Shown: positions 41,554 through 53,095 of the stretch, piece after piece
Position numbering within the stretch: the first letter of the stretch is position 1
How the letters are laid out: every line of letters starts with the position of its first letter
From: Harmothoe impar
Taxonomy: Eukaryota; Annelida; Polychaeta; Phyllodocida; Polynoidae
Reading direction: 5' to 3'
Assembly (NCBI GenBank): GCA_947462335.1
Contig: OX381721.1
Coordinates: forward strand, 36,320,303-36,384,302
Length of the DNA stretch: 64,000 nt
Made by a program: the position numbers and the translations under genes
The notes under the pieces: model-generated
What the model was told of the DNA's origin: nothing
Seen by the model: only the letters and a program-made list of their open reading frames with translations
Databases searched by the model: none

Positions 41554-41854
41554 GTGGAGAACAGTTATCTGCAATTTGAGAGGTATCGGCCATGTTCAAA
41601 ATCTAAGGTCATCCTGGGAACTATGTTTCATGTACACTAGTACTGTATTATGTGGATAGGAGAGCAGGTAAATACCACTCTTTTCCACCCTTCTTTTACA
41701 GAAGAGTTCCTGTATTCCAAGCCGTTGGGCAGATTCTCGTATTAGAGTGTGCTGGGAGAGTGACATTACTAGGGCTCCATCCTCAGCCCATGTATCATGG
41801 GACACGCTCGCTGATTATGCCCCTTTAACGAGAAATGTGGGTTCCAACACATAG

Positions 41855-41866
41855 GCCACCTGGTGG
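41855..41866 (-). promoter_or_regulatory. CTCF-like motif
   Basis: GCCACCTGGTGG is an exact match to the reverse core GCCMYCTRSTGG. Confidence 0.4.
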
Positions 41867-41869
41867 CAA

Positions 41870-42830
41870 AAATCAATACTCATGAAAATTCTTCCTTTAG
41901 CTAAATTTGTATTCCAATGTATGGTACTTTCCCTTAATCAACCATTTTATTTGCCATCCAGAGATCAAACATGTGTGTATAGCATTTATTAGTCACTGGG
42001 ACACCCATAGCATCCTATAGTTAAGGCAAAATAAGTATTTTTGAAAAATTCATAACTTTCTCATTCAATCGGTGACCCCTTAGTATTTTACTTGTAAAAT
42101 GTTCCTATAGATGCCCATGAAACATTCCCAAGTTTTGGTTGATATAGCAATAGAGGGGGATTATCCATGACCGATAATGTGAGAAAATACTGTATTCCCA
42201 TTCATTTCTATAATTAAGGTACTCATTTGCTCAAATGGCTGTACCATAAAAATTAGCTCGGTGACAAGTCAATTTCTTTTCATTTTCTATTTGATAATAA
42301 ATCAAGCAAATATAATCTCGAGTTACATGCAAATAGCAAGAGAATTTCAGTATTATCTCGACAAGTAGCATTTCCCTTTGACATAATACCCAATAACCTC
42401 GTCAAGATTCAACAAGATTCAGATTGTGTGGAGCTACTGTAAAACATCTCTCCTAAACTAACTATCATGGCAATTTGAGGTCTAATCGGACCCCCCAGTG
42501 GGCACACCTCACAAAAGCAGCACTCAATAAGCGATAGAGAATTCATATGCGGAGCTAAATAAGCGCTTAATAAGTGGTCTGTGCCCATTGGGCCTTTTCT
42601 CAGGGTAAATTGGGGGGGGGGTGGAGCAGCTCATTTGAGAGTTTTTTCCCCCTTATAAAGTAACAATAGGTGTAACGCTATATAATTGACTTGAAATACG
42701 TATTATAGATATCTCCTACAGTGGTATTTATATGGGGGTTTAGCTTGTCGGAGAGGTTCTACGGTCGACATGCACACGTGTGAGAGAGGCAGACTGAAGA
42801 ATTCCCTCTACAAGGACTGAGCGTCAGCGC
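41870..42830. other. AT-rich non-coding stretch
   Basis: No exon. Bases 42494-42602 have inverted CCCAGTGGGCACA and TGTGCCCATTGGG ends, probably a short MITE of the CCCAGTGGGCAC-ended type seen at 44690-44815 and 47172-47283. Confidence 0.45.
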
Positions 42831-42831
42831 A

Positions 42832-42918
42832 GATTGAAGGGGAGGATGGGAGCAGCAGGGCACCAAGCCCTGAGCTGATTTATAATTAAAGGGGAGCTGC
42901 TCTTAAAGGGATCCCTGT
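42832..42918. repeat. Interspersed repeat shared with 46538-46632
   Basis: GATTGAAGGGGAGGATGRGA, then GAGCTGATTTATAATTAAAG, then GAGCTGCTCTTAAAG in both copies. Confidence 0.75.
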
Positions 42919-43985
42919 AGTTGAAGAGGCTAAGGGGAGTCCTTCTATATAGGGTAGACCAGTCAAAGAGATGACTAGCTGGTCTGTTGGTACCTTGAGT
43001 AGACTGGTACACGGATCTAGAGCCCTGTCGACAATTGTCCCTGAGGATGCTTGGCCCCAGGTCTGTAAGATTGGCCCCGTGATTAATGGCACCCTAATTA
43101 AGACATACCGGTCTACTCATGGTACCAGGCCAGCTATAGTCATCTCACGGGCAGTCTACACCAGTAGTTGTAGCTAAGGTAGGATCAACCCATCCACCGC
43201 CTCCCCACAGGCTTTCACTGAATGTGTTCTGGTGGCGATGGTCTGCACTGGGTTGGTACTAATAGAGTAAAGGCCTGACCCTGTGGTGGTCCGGTCATCC
43301 AGGTGACCATGTGACCAAAAACTACATGCAGGTAGTGTACACATCAGACAGTAGATTGGCCCAGTATAGGCCTGGTGATACTTGTGGGAGCCACTTCATA
43401 TAAGAAGTGAGCTAAAAGAACCAAACTAAAATTTCAATTGATTCATGTCATATTGAATTATCAGAAACAATGGGAATATGTGCACTGATGGGTTGAGAGT
43501 GTATTACCTGAACTCACAAGACTGATTGGTAAAGGGCAAGCCACTTCTGTAATTCCAATCCAAAGAGAAGCATCACTTGAGATTCATTCTGAGCTTCGTG
43601 TAATTGTGTTGCTATTAGGGTAGACTGACCTAAAGGTAATCACGTACCATGAGATGTCAACCTTATTTTTGTAGTCATTCATGCATGATAAGCTCTGTTC
43701 TTGTGTATCATAGTACACTTTAAGTGATACTCTTTCCAGCAAAGGACAAATAAAGACAATACCATACATAAATAACCACAAAATTAAGGTGGATGTCTCA
43801 TGGTACGTGGTTACCTTTAGGTCAGTCTAACCTACAGCGGGGTCTCTACACTAGTCCCAATAATGGATTACCTTCCTCTAGACATCTTCATAGAAGGGCT
43901 TAATTGCATGAAACTTCAAGGGCCACATTGTGTGTAAGTGCACCTCCCTTGAGGCGGCCTGGTCTAGGTCTACTATAGATCCATG
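42919..43985. other. Non-coding stretch
   Basis: An acceptor-like CCACCGCCTCCCCACAG ends at 43210, followed by a short hydrophobic frame. I could not link it to another exon. Bases 43600-43830 carry a family O segment. Confidence 0.3.
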
Positions 43986-43989
43986 CATC

Positions 43990-44230
43990 AAGAAAGGGTG
44001 ACCTTTCAGAAAAGTTGTTGATAACGTTTTTGATCAATTTTGTCACTGTGACCTACAAATTCACGATATAATCTCAGAATCCTGTATTCTAATGTACACT
44101 GTTTGAAAGGGAATTGTCCTGTGAGTCTCCTGATAAGAGACATGTCAAAAACTTAGCCATTACAAACTATGTTGTAAGGATTCTGCTAAAACCAGTGTAA
44201 ACACAACTTTATTTTGAAAAAGACACCCTT
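43990..44230. mobile_element. MITE-like element, family N copy 2
   Basis: Near-identical to 32915-33170, and the preceding ATAGATCCATGCATCAAG is shared too, so the mobile unit extends beyond the inverted ends or both are parts of a larger repeat. Confidence 0.82.
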
Positions 44231-44369
44231 TCTTGCTGCATTGGTCTATAGCCAGGGCTGTATTCATGTATTATTCCTACATGCCTGGAGTGTATCAACC
44301 CTGTAGGCTCAAGATGATGCATGATCCAGGCCTGCTGAATATTCACCAGAGCTGCATCATCCTGACATG

Positions 44370-44663
44370 TGCACAGAGAAAAGTAACACAGCGTCAAAAG
44401 GGAGTCCAGGTTGCCTACAGAATGACCCCCTTCTCTAGGGGAGTCCAGGCTGCCTAAGGGAGCCTGGCTGACTCTCTGATTGACATAAGGGAGTCACCTG
44501 TGGGAGTCTTATAGCTCTCTGGGTCATATGACTCTCCCAGGTGACTCCCTTAGGTCAGCAAGAGAGTCATCTAGGCTCCCTTAGGCGACCTGGACTTCCC
44601 TAGAGAGAGGAGTAATTCTGGAGGCAGACTCCTTTTTGACGCTGTTTCCTTTCTCTGTGTATT
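44370..44663. mobile_element. MITE-like element, family F copy 1
   Basis: ACAGAGAAAAGTAACACAGC at the left and GACGCTGTTTCCTTTCTCTG at the right. Inverted AGGGAGTCCAGGYTGCCTA arms and a central GAGTCATATGACTC-type core. The second copy is at 59818-60118. Confidence 0.82.
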
Positions 44664-44689
44664 AATATAGGACTTCATCACAACAAAGG

Positions 44690-44815
44690 GCATGGTACCC
44701 CAGCTGGCACAGGACATTGAATCAACATTGAAAAATGGTTGCTAATGTTGATTCAAAGTTGATATAACATTGATTCAACATTGAACTGACTTTTGTGCCC
44801 ACTGGGACATTAAGG
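44690..44815. mobile_element. MITE with CCCAGTGGGCACA-type ends, copy 1
   Basis: CCCAGCTGGCACAGGACATT at the left and the inverse GACTTTTGTGCCCACTGGG at the right, with AATGTTGATTCAA and TTGAATCAACATT motifs inside. A closely related copy is at 47172-47283. Confidence 0.82.
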
Positions 44816-44847
44816 TGGCTCGATGCCTTTGTTAGTTCAGCAACACA

Positions 44848-44861
44848 CCACCAGAGGGCAC
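44848..44861 (+). promoter_or_regulatory. CTCF-like motif, full consensus match
   Basis: CCACCAGAGGGCAC matches CCASYAGRKGGCRS at every position. Confidence 0.45.
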
Positions 44862-45600
44862 CTCTCCAAGACTGTCACATAGTAGTGGGCTAGTTGGCAA
44901 AATCCTGAGAGATGGTCTGACCGAGGCTAGAACTCTTGACCTTAGCATTGTGAGACAGGGAACAAATTGCGCCAATCTGTCTGTGGTGGAAGTTGCACTC
45001 ATAATCTAGACAGACAGGTGTCCCAGTTTATTCCATTTCTTTTCAACTTTTTATTTCAATCACCCAAAACCTTTAAAATATGCCTGGGATCATATGTCCA
45101 AAATGCATTTTGAAGAAAGAAAACATAAAAGCCTATGCTCTGACAGAATTATATAGAAATTTAGCTACTTTACTATATGATTTTATCTAGATAGTTGGCA
45201 AAACACTTTATAATCCTTTCAGATGTCACATGGATTTAAGCTTTAATATCTCAAAAAATAGCTGGGGACCCCCCTATTTTCTCAGCTTCTTTGGAGAGTA
45301 TATATATATGCTATTATGGTCTTATGGCAAAGACCTGATGAAAATCTAGCTAGTCTTAGACCAAATGATCGACCCACCTTAAAACTCTATGCGGCCCTTT
45401 ATGGACCAGTCAAGCAGATTTGATGTATAACTTCCTTACTCTGTCGACACAATCTTGGTTCTGACGTAAACATCCATACTTTATGCTGTTGCTATAAGCT
45501 TGAGTAAATTAGATATCCAAAGATGTACCATCCTACTTGCACTATAGAAGGCCAATAGATCTGTTATAACATCGGAGCATTATTGATGAGACGTATTGCC
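44862..45600. other. Non-coding stretch
   Basis: Bases 44915-44990 might be a badly degraded tRNA-derived SINE on the minus strand, but the boxes are too weak to call. Otherwise AT-rich and featureless. Confidence 0.35.
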
Positions 45601-45604
45601 TATA

Positions 45605-45840
45605 ACTTTTAGTCATGGGACATTGGTTAGGCATGACCAAGTGCTATTCAAAAGGACTGAGGCAAAACAACATATGACTAATGCCTTACTCAAAAGTATT
45701 AAAACTCACTGAAATGGAGAAGACTAAGGTAAGTCGTTCAGTACTGACCAACCGGACAATATTAACCAACATAGGTTGGTCGTACAGCGGACGAAAAAAT
45801 GACTTACTTGGTTAGGCTACAGTGACTGAGACATGGCAAT
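45605..45840. repeat. Interspersed repeat, family O copy 3
   Basis: Parallels 35930-36180 (GGGACATTGGTTAGGCATGA; AAAACTCACTGAAATGGAGA; ATAGGTTGGTCGTACAG). Confidence 0.65.
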
Positions 45841-46537
45841 TTTTTCAGTAAAAGTATCAAATTTTGTTTGGTCCCTCTCTTAAAGCCAATATTTGTTACA
45901 GGTTATCTGTATCAATGCAGCTCCTGCTAGTAACCCAGAAATAAATTAATAATGTCAAAATAACATTTTAACATTATACCAGCCCCTTCGGGGGCCGGGA
46001 TTATGGGTGGGGGTATAGTATATAGGCCTATTCCGGGACATTTCTCCCCCCCCCCAAAAAAAAAAAAAAACGTCCCAATGTAGGCCTACTGTCTGGGCTT
46101 AGAGCCCCCCCCCCCACTCCCACGTGCGAGAGTATTTGTATCATTCATGTTGATTCTCTTTGAAATACAATCGATTTATGGGAATCAGTTTGATAGGGAG
46201 AATGATTATCACATGTAAAGGGCTCAAAATAATAATTCAGGTAAAATTAAGAGAAAAATCGAGTTAACTTTGAAAAAAATACATGATTTCTTCTAGCCTC
46301 TTTTGGTTTATCTGTTCCCGGAGAACCCTCAATGCTATTTCAATGGGGTGTTTCGCTGGTGCCAACTAATGCCGTTTTATATATAGGGGAAAAACGTTTG
46401 GTCATAATAGGGAGCCATAGTAAAATATTCCGTAACGTTTCAAAGCGTGCCTTTAGTCGTGCTACATTGTAGACTCGGCTGTTTTTTGTTTACTGTGAAC
46501 CCAACAGAGTCTCAGGTTGTGGCTCACACATAGAGCA
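45841..46537. other. Non-coding stretch
   Basis: Contains C runs followed by A runs at 46046-46070 and another C run near 46106. No exon or element ends seen. Confidence 0.4.
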
Positions 46538-46632
46538 GGGTGGGACCTGATTGAAGGGGAGGATGAGAGCAGCAGGGCAGCCAGGCCTGAGCTGATTTAT
46601 AATTAAAGGGAGCTGCTCTTAAAGAGACTCTT
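46538..46632. repeat. Interspersed repeat shared with 42832-42918
   Basis: Second copy, about 90% identical by eye. Confidence 0.75.
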
Positions 46633-46656
46633 CCGATTAAAGAGAAGCTTCCCTTA

Positions 46657-46947
46657 AGGGAGTTATCATTTTATAACAACAAGGAGGGTAGTGGTTTGGG
46701 GGGGGAACAAATTTGGACCCCTTGACTGGGGGGGGGGAGCAAAAGATTTGGACCCCTCTTGGAGGGGGGTCAAAAAAATTTAACCTGTCTTGAGCCTAAA
46801 AGCCTACGCGTTACTATGCTTCAATAGGCCCACGCGCAAGCGGATTTTTAGATCCTAAGGGGGGGTACCAAATTGTGACCCATTGACCGGGGGTGTAAGA
46901 AAACACCAACCACTCCCCCCCTGTTGTTAAAAAATGATCACTCCCTA
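46657..46947. mobile_element. MITE-like element, family D copy 4
   Basis: AGGGAGTTATCATTTTATAA at the left, TTGTTAAAAAATGATCACTC at the right, poly-G blocks inside. Confidence 0.78.
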
Positions 46948-47171
46948 AAGGGTTCTTCTGATCAAAGAGAAGGTCCCCGACTCGTTAAAGAGACTCGTTT
47001 TACCGTGATGGAGGTAAGTCAGCGCACAGGGTTGTACCTTCCATAGTCTCTAGTGTTCTGTGGAGTCAAAATCATGGACTTTGCGGCAAATGAGTAATCT
47101 CCTCACAGATTCTCTCATCCGTATTTATGGGCACTACTTCCTGCTCTGCCAAAATGCACCACGAAAACTTA

Positions 47172-47283
47172 CATCCCAGTGGGCACAGAACATTGAATCA
47201 ACATTGATAAACGGTTGTCAATGTTGATTCCATGGTGAATTAATGTTGATTCAACATTGGACTGAATTCTGTGTCCACTGGGA
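47172..47283. mobile_element. MITE with CCCAGTGGGCACA ends, copy 2
   Basis: CCCAGTGGGCACAGAACATT and inverted GAATTCTGTGTCCACTGGG. Interior matches 44690-44815. Confidence 0.85.
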
Positions 47284-47499
47284 TAGGGCTACACCATGCT
47301 ATTTAAATATGTATTTGTACAACTATGATTCAATTCAATAATCTAAAGGAAGGTGTGGACAACAATTGTTCAAAATTATACAACTATTGATCATGTTGAT
47401 ATGGGGAAAAAACCAGGGCTGCATTCATCCATTATGACTACTAAATGGCAGCGTGCAAGAGGCAATATGTCCTTTTCTTTTTAAAACAGAAAAAATGGC

Positions 47500-47862
47500 A
47501 GTCTTTGCGAAAACATGCAGGACAGTGGCAATGTCCTTCTAAAATGCCACCGGTCCAGCTGATTTTCAAATGTAGCAGGACCGAATGTCCAGTTGCATGC
47601 TGGGCTTTTCTAAAATAGAAGAATTCAGTTGGGCTGAAATATGTATGTCAATATACTGTGTAAAACTGTATATCTATCTTGATTTGGCCATAAATGATTA
47701 CAAATAAATTGTATTCTTGATGGACAAAACTATTTTATACTTAAAATGCAAAATCATCAGCTATGTGGCTATCCGGTCCTCCAATATTGTAGCCAGTCCT
47801 TCAGCATTGAAAATTTGCAGGACCAAATGCCCTGTGGGATGAAAAAGTTTTGGCAAAGACTG
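47500..47862. mobile_element. MITE-like element, family G copy 2
   Basis: AGTCTTTGCGAAAACATGCA to GTTTTGGCAAAGACT. Inverted orientation relative to 30710-31061. Confidence 0.85.
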
Positions 47863-48304
47863 AAGAGGGTTAAAAAAAGAGAAGACAGTTACTTTTTGAC
47901 CTGACAAGAACCTGACAGCTCTGACAGGCTCATTGTTCCAGTCCCCACTCAGTGCAGCAGAAGTCTTACAAAGCTCGTGTCCAAATAATTTGAAAGATGA
48001 GCTGAAATCATGTTATTACAAAACTAATATAAAATCCAAATTAATTGAATTCACATTGAATTAGTTTGGAAATAATGCCTCTCTGTGCGAGAGGGTTGGG
48101 GGTTTTCTGCCTTGACACCCAAGTCTTGGGAAAAGGCAATTCACTTATTTGATTACAACTCAAAGAGAAACATTAATTCTAAGTGTTACTCTTATGGACG
48201 GAGCCCTACACCAAATTCAATTATAAATGAGCTGACAAAGGATATCTTTCATAAAAGGGCTCAATTGCAAGAAGATACATTGTCATATGCTACCTTTGCA
48301 CCTT

Positions 48305-48405
48305 GGGGGCTTCCACAAAGTATGTGCACAAATCCCCCCCCCCCCCCAAAGTTCTTGTACGCTTTAAAGTCAAGGATATGCGTACATACTTTATGGAAGC
48401 CCCCC
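48305..48405. mobile_element. Short foldback element
   Basis: GGGGGCTTCCACAAAGTATG and inverted CATACTTTATGGAAGCCCCC enclose a C run at 48333-48347 and GTTCTTGTACGC. Arms of about 27 bp. Confidence 0.8.
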
Positions 48406-48492
48406 TTCTGACAGGAAAATCCAAGATGAATTTAATTGTTCTATGCTGGTGTAAAATAGAAATCCAAAATGATATCAGCACTATCTACACAG

Positions 48493-48692
48493 TGGATATA
48501 GTTCAGTTTTTGATTCACAAGAGGGCTCTTAAGGCCTGGGAGCTCAACTCTTAGAGGCACAAGATAGTGTGACTATGTTGTAGCTGGACAATGCTCATGG
48601 TCCCCTGTCCAAACACTGCTGCCCTCTGGTGGAACTGTTATTTTAGTCAATGTGTCGAAAATGCTAAAATCATTCCCTGACTGCCCAGCTTT
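48493..48692. repeat. Unoccupied paralogue of the 5.7-kb element insertion site
   Basis: Matches 22757-22865 joined to 28602-28704 at the AT dinucleotide 48597-48598. Only about 12 scattered mismatches were seen by eye over 200 bp. Confidence 0.88.
48621..48632 (-). promoter_or_regulatory. CTCF-like motif
   Basis: GCCCTCTGGTGG matches the reverse core GCCMYCTRSTGG exactly. The paralogous copy at 28630 has GGCCTCTGGTGG, with one core change. Confidence 0.35.
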
Positions 48693-48926
48693 AAAGCAAC
48701 TTGTTGGCAATAGCTGCCTTTATGATACTTGTGACAAATGTGGCATGCTCTGCTATATAGTAACCTTAGTGCAGGGTGCGTTGAGGTCCCTTTTCCCGAT
48801 ACTGGTCACAACTGTTGGTCCCTGTGGTCCACCCTCTATGGTGAATATTTACGAGTAGGTCTGGACATCATTGAGTACCAATAAGCCTTATAATGAGCAA
48901 CTCACAACGGGATGCCATTTTAATGC

Positions 48927-49147
48927 TCATTGGGGGTCTAGATGGGGGGTCCCCATGTCGTCTGTCGATTTTAAGAAATGCTCATGTCATTTGTCAGTAT
49001 TATTGTAATTCTCCTGTCATTTGTTACTAGGCCCCATGTCACCTATCGATTTTAAGAAAAGGCCATGTCTCTTGTCAATATCTTTTAATTTCTCTTGTCA
49101 TTTGTCACTAAGCCCCATATTGCCTTGTCGATTTTAGGGGTCCATCC
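48927..49147. repeat. Interspersed repeat, family L copy 2
   Basis: GGGGGTCTAGATGGGGGGTC to GTCGATTTTAGGGGTCCATC, same internal order as 34235-34441. Confidence 0.78.
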
Positions 49148-49197
49148 CCATCTCATTGGTACTCAATGATCTGTGTACACGTAAATATTCATCGTGG

Positions 49198-49431
49198 CAG
49201 GTCAGTGCCTCTACATGGATAAAATTCATAACGTGCAACACGGCGACACGTTTTTTTTTCAAATCCGACACGTGCGACACCTGCCCCTTCAAAAATTGAC
49301 GGACATGGATAAATGGAATAGACTGTATTATATTGTATGGGATAAAAATCGACACAGCGACACAGCCCTTTTGCTAAAAATCGACACGGCGACATGGTCA
49401 AAAAGGTGGATACCCATGTAGAGGCACAGGT
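49198..49431. mobile_element. MITE-like element with GTGCCTCTACATGG ends
   Basis: AGTGCCTCTACATGGATAAA and inverted CCCATGTAGAGGCAC, with CACGGCGACACG and CGACACGGCGACATGG inside. A diverged relative lies at 62534-62710. Confidence 0.75.
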
Positions 49432-49489
49432 CACTACAGTAGGTGCCTGACACAGGTATAACGCTGAATGTAGATATTAACATAAAAAT

Positions 49490-49634
49490 GAACGAGTAAA
49501 GATACAACTGGATGTACAATGACAAGTTTGGGTGTCCGTATCGCATGGTGCGCATGAGTGCGCAGTACGATTGCGCACTGTGTGATACGGACACCCAAAC
49601 GAGTCACTGTATATCCAGTTGTATCTTTACGAGT
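49490..49634. mobile_element. Foldback element with ~52-bp arms
   Basis: GAGTAAAGATACAACTGGAT and inverted ATCCAGTTGTATCTTTACGA continue inward to GTTTGGGTGTCCGTATCGCA versus its inverse, around a GCGCATGAGTGCGC centre. Roughly five mismatches in the arms. Confidence 0.85.
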
Positions 49635-50189
49635 TCTTTTTTTGTTTTATTATATCTAGCATATGACATTTAATGCAAATCCATTGATCTTTCTCCAAGA
49701 GAAAAGCCATTTTAGCAAGAATTGATGTCATAGTCGCAATCTGTTTAGGCACCACTCTGTCCGTTTTGCACACTACTTTTCCGTATCGCACACGTGGGGA
49801 TACAGAGGTCTGTATCATACACGTAGCAAATCCGGGGCTCCTACGTTGTAGGAATAGTCAAGTCATATGCTAGGTATAATAAAGACAGAGGTTCACGATA
49901 AACCAGTCAGTACAGGTCACAGATGTTGTCCATGTTTACCCTCTGTGATGAGTAGGCACAGAGCTGAGTATCAATGAGCCATTCCCCGGGGGGATACTCA
50001 ATTGTTTTTGACACAGGTATGCGGCTGGCCCTTTGACAACCCTCACCCTTGGTGAGGGGGATTTTGGTGAGGGGGATTTTGCTCAAAAAGTACCCTTCCC
50101 CGCAGCACACCTGTGTATAAGCCTGTACCTGGTGTGTACCACTGTGTGTACACTGACACAGGCAGTTATTTCCGCCCTCCGGTACTGCT

Positions 50190-50335
50190 CTTGCAATTTT
50201 AGCCTGTTCCTTGCAAGCTACGGTGTGTGTAAGTGTGGTCCCTGCCTAAGTCTCACGAGATATTCCATGCACAGAACTAACATGGCCGCACATGTGGAGA
50301 ACCAGATTCATCGCTATGCAGAACATACCAAGCGC
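50190..50335. repeat. Interspersed repeat shared (inverted) with 59515-59665
   Basis: TTTTAGCCTGTTCCTTGCAA, then GCCTAAGTCTCACGAGAT, then CAGAACTAACATGGCCGC recur in reverse at 59515-59665. Open frames here are repeat-derived. A C run lies at 50336-50353. Confidence 0.72.
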
Positions 50336-50459
50336 CCCCCCCCCCCCCCCCCGGGGAGCCATTACAATTAGAACTCACAGCAGGACGCCGCAGCAGTCCC
50401 TGACACTGGATGTAGAGGGATGGAGCAACAAGGGACGAATCTGCCAAGTCACTACACTG

Positions 50460-50830
50460 ATATTCCTAGGCTCCCTATACGCCCAACCTCTCAGTCACTA
50501 GTGCCTAACCTAGTTAGTCATTTTTTGGCTCCCTATACGCCCAACCTAGATTAGTTATTATTGTCAGGTTAGTCACTACTTTGTCAGGTTGGTCACCACT
50601 GACCAACCCACCTTAGTCTTTTTAGTTCCAGGGGGAGCTACTGATTGGTCATCACAGGTGGCCTCAACTAGTGGTTTACAAATACAACACACCAATGATG
50701 GAATTAGGTTAGCCACTACTGACTGACCCCTTGGTCATTTTTGAATATAACTTTGCCATTGTGACTAACACTCATATGACCAACCTGGGTTAGTCTGTAC
50801 TGGCTAACCCTTTAAACCTATGGATTTTCA
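50460..50830. repeat. Family O-related repeats
   Basis: Tandem AGGCTCCCTATACGCCCAAC segments at 50468 and 50527 with ACCTAGTTAGTCATTTTTTG and GGTTAGTCACTACT. A diverged second set follows at 50700-50830. Confidence 0.55.
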
Positions 50831-51127
50831 GTGTAGACGCGGCCCATTCTCCCCGTAGTCTTGAATCGCCACTTTTCTAGTACTCTTAATAGTGCCCACC
50901 CAAAAGTTTGATACACCATTTGTCTCTAAGATTATGGGTAAAATGGGTTGACTAGATGCCACCCATTTTACCTGTAATCCTAAAAACCCAGGATCAGGGT
51001 GGCATTCATGCAACAATATGACAAAAGGAATCACATTGAAGCAGTCTGCAGCCCTTAAAGGTTTAATGTGTCCCCTAAATCAATCAAACCACCCTGTGGG
51101 GCAGTTACATTTCTGAAGTATCAGATA

Positions 51128-51471
51128 TAGTCAAGACCGGAGAATTTGGCGAAACTCCCCACTGTGAGGTCGTAATGCCCCTTGATAGGTGCTAACATAT
51201 TACCATTAGATACCATCTTACAGTCGTAATTTAACAAGCCCTTCACAATGTGATTAAGGTTACATTGATATACCACTTCTGAGGATTTAAGGGCACACCC
51301 TGGAGTTTGGGGTGGTCATTTAAGGTGGTGATAGGACCCTGGAGGTAATAAAGCTGACCACTAGACATTTAGGCATGCTCCCCTGTTGAAAAATTTACAC
51401 TCACCCTACAGTTTTATCAATTAACTTTCTCTTTGGCGGCTTCGCCAAATTCTCCGGTCTTGACTATATGA
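51128..51471. mobile_element. MITE-like element with TATAGTCAAGACCGGAG ends
   Basis: TATAGTCAAGACCGGAGAAT at the left and ATTCTCCGGTCTTGACTATA at the right are perfect inverses and extend to TTGGCGAA/TTCGCCAA. The interior is not repetitive. Confidence 0.85.
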
Positions 51472-51582
51472 ATGCAGGCCTGACAAGATACTCCCTAGGG
51501 CTGCATTCATGTATCCTGATGACTAAAGGTGTTGTACATTAAAGCGCTGTGTGGCCCTTAAACTAGTTCAAGGGTCGATGAG

Positions 51583-51852
51583 CTACACTGAAAAAGTAAA
51601 CTTGTCTCTAGACTCGTCAAAGTGACTATCATAAAATAAACGAGTCAAAAGTTGTCTAACCTATCAGGTTACCATCCCACAAATAAAATCTGGAGCTGGC
51701 AAATTTCGGGTTTTGGGCTAGCACATGCCATGTGGGTCTTTTATCTCCAGCTAGAAGACCCGCTTCCTTGTCACTTAGACAAGTTTTTGACTCGCTAATT
51801 TTATGACCATCACTTGAAAGAGTCTGGAGACAAGTTGACTTTTTGAGTGTAC
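51583..51852. mobile_element. MITE-like element, family B copy 4
   Basis: TACACTGAAAAAGTAAACTT and inverted AAGTTGACTTTTTGAGTGTA. It is the most complete B copy along with 21335-21586. A family A remnant (GGGCTGCATTCATGTATC) lies just upstream at 51475-51560. Confidence 0.87.
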
Positions 51853-52580
51853 TAGCAACAGGGGAATACCATAAAGATACATTACCACCTAGATCGACCC
51901 AAAATCAAGTTGATATTGTTTATTGGTACCAAGTCCCACAATAAAATTGCGCCTCTCAAAAGTTTGCCAGGAAATTAATACAGAAAAGAGTTTTCATATT
52001 CCATGCATGATGGTAGCCCTGGTCCAACGACGGTGTCCATAGCATATTAAAACGGCTCAGAGTCAATGTAGGCTTGATGAAATGAATAGAGCAAACAGCC
52101 AAGTTTGCTGAGAATATTGAGCTGTGTTTTGGTACGTGAACAGCACACAGTTTCACCTGTTTCATGTAACTAGCACAGACAATAGATACTATAGAACCTA
52201 GGGTAGAATCACCCCGATTTGCTCATTCAAGCATTCTAATAATATTTATTTGTGATTAATGGTTGAGTGCCATTTTCCCCAAGAAACCACCAATACAAGT
52301 CTTATTATATAGGAGTGGTTAGAAATATCTGTGTCCGTCTCAGGGTATATGACCAACTCATGGTAAATCTACCCTAAGACATAAATACAATATGTTTTAT
52401 CAGATCGAAATCCTTGCTCAATTATCATCGCACATCTATTAGACCCTTCTAGGAAATGCATCATGATTTTAGGCTTAATGCATATTTGGCCGGTTGACAT
52501 GTTTTTGATATGGACTGTGAGTTAAACTATGAAATGAGACACCGATTTAGTTGACCCAGGGTTGCGTGTTCCGTCACATT
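51853..52580. other. Non-coding stretch
   Basis: No exon or element ends recognised. Confidence 0.4.
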
Positions 52581-52587
52581 AACGTTC

Positions 52588-52813
52588 ACTCAAAAAGTAA
52601 ACTTGTCTCCAGACTCTTCCAAGTGACAAGGAAGCGGGTCTTCTAGCTGGAGATAGAAGACCCACTTGGCATGTGCTAGCCCAAAACCCGACATTTACCA
52701 GCTCCAGATTCTATTTGTTGGATGGTTACCTGATAGGTTAGACAACTTTTGACTTGTTTATTTTATGATAGTCACTTTGATGAGTATGGGGGCAAGTTTA
52801 CTTTTTCAGTGTG
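52588..52813. mobile_element. MITE-like element, family B copy 5
   Basis: ACTCAAAAAGTAAACTTGTC to AAGTTTACTTTTTCAGTGT. Interior orientation is opposite to copy 4, and a ~40-bp stretch next to the left arm is missing. Confidence 0.82.
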
Positions 52814-53095
52814 GTCCCCTGGGACGGCACACTGTCCACACTAACTACTAACAGTTTAGGGTACGGCTAATGGCCTCCTAAAGGTCTCCTATATCCAGGA
52901 GCCTAATGTACATCAGCTACATTTTAAGCTGTAAATTCCGCTGACCTTGCACTTTGTATTGCATTTCACTAATAGGGCCGTACAGCACATTCTGAAATAG
53001 AGATGAACTGAGGAAGCCTGTGTTAGACACTGCATGTTTTTTAGCATTTAAGGAAACTTATCATTACCCCCTTTAATCCATTAAGTCCCCCTTTA

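Noticed and set aside
43194..43270. Possible terminal exon after CCACCGCCTCCCCACAG with a hydrophobic peptide
   Set aside because: Very short, no partner exon and no nearby polyadenylation signal.
44915..44990. Possible tRNA-derived SINE on the minus strand
   Set aside because: A and B boxes too diverged to tell from chance.
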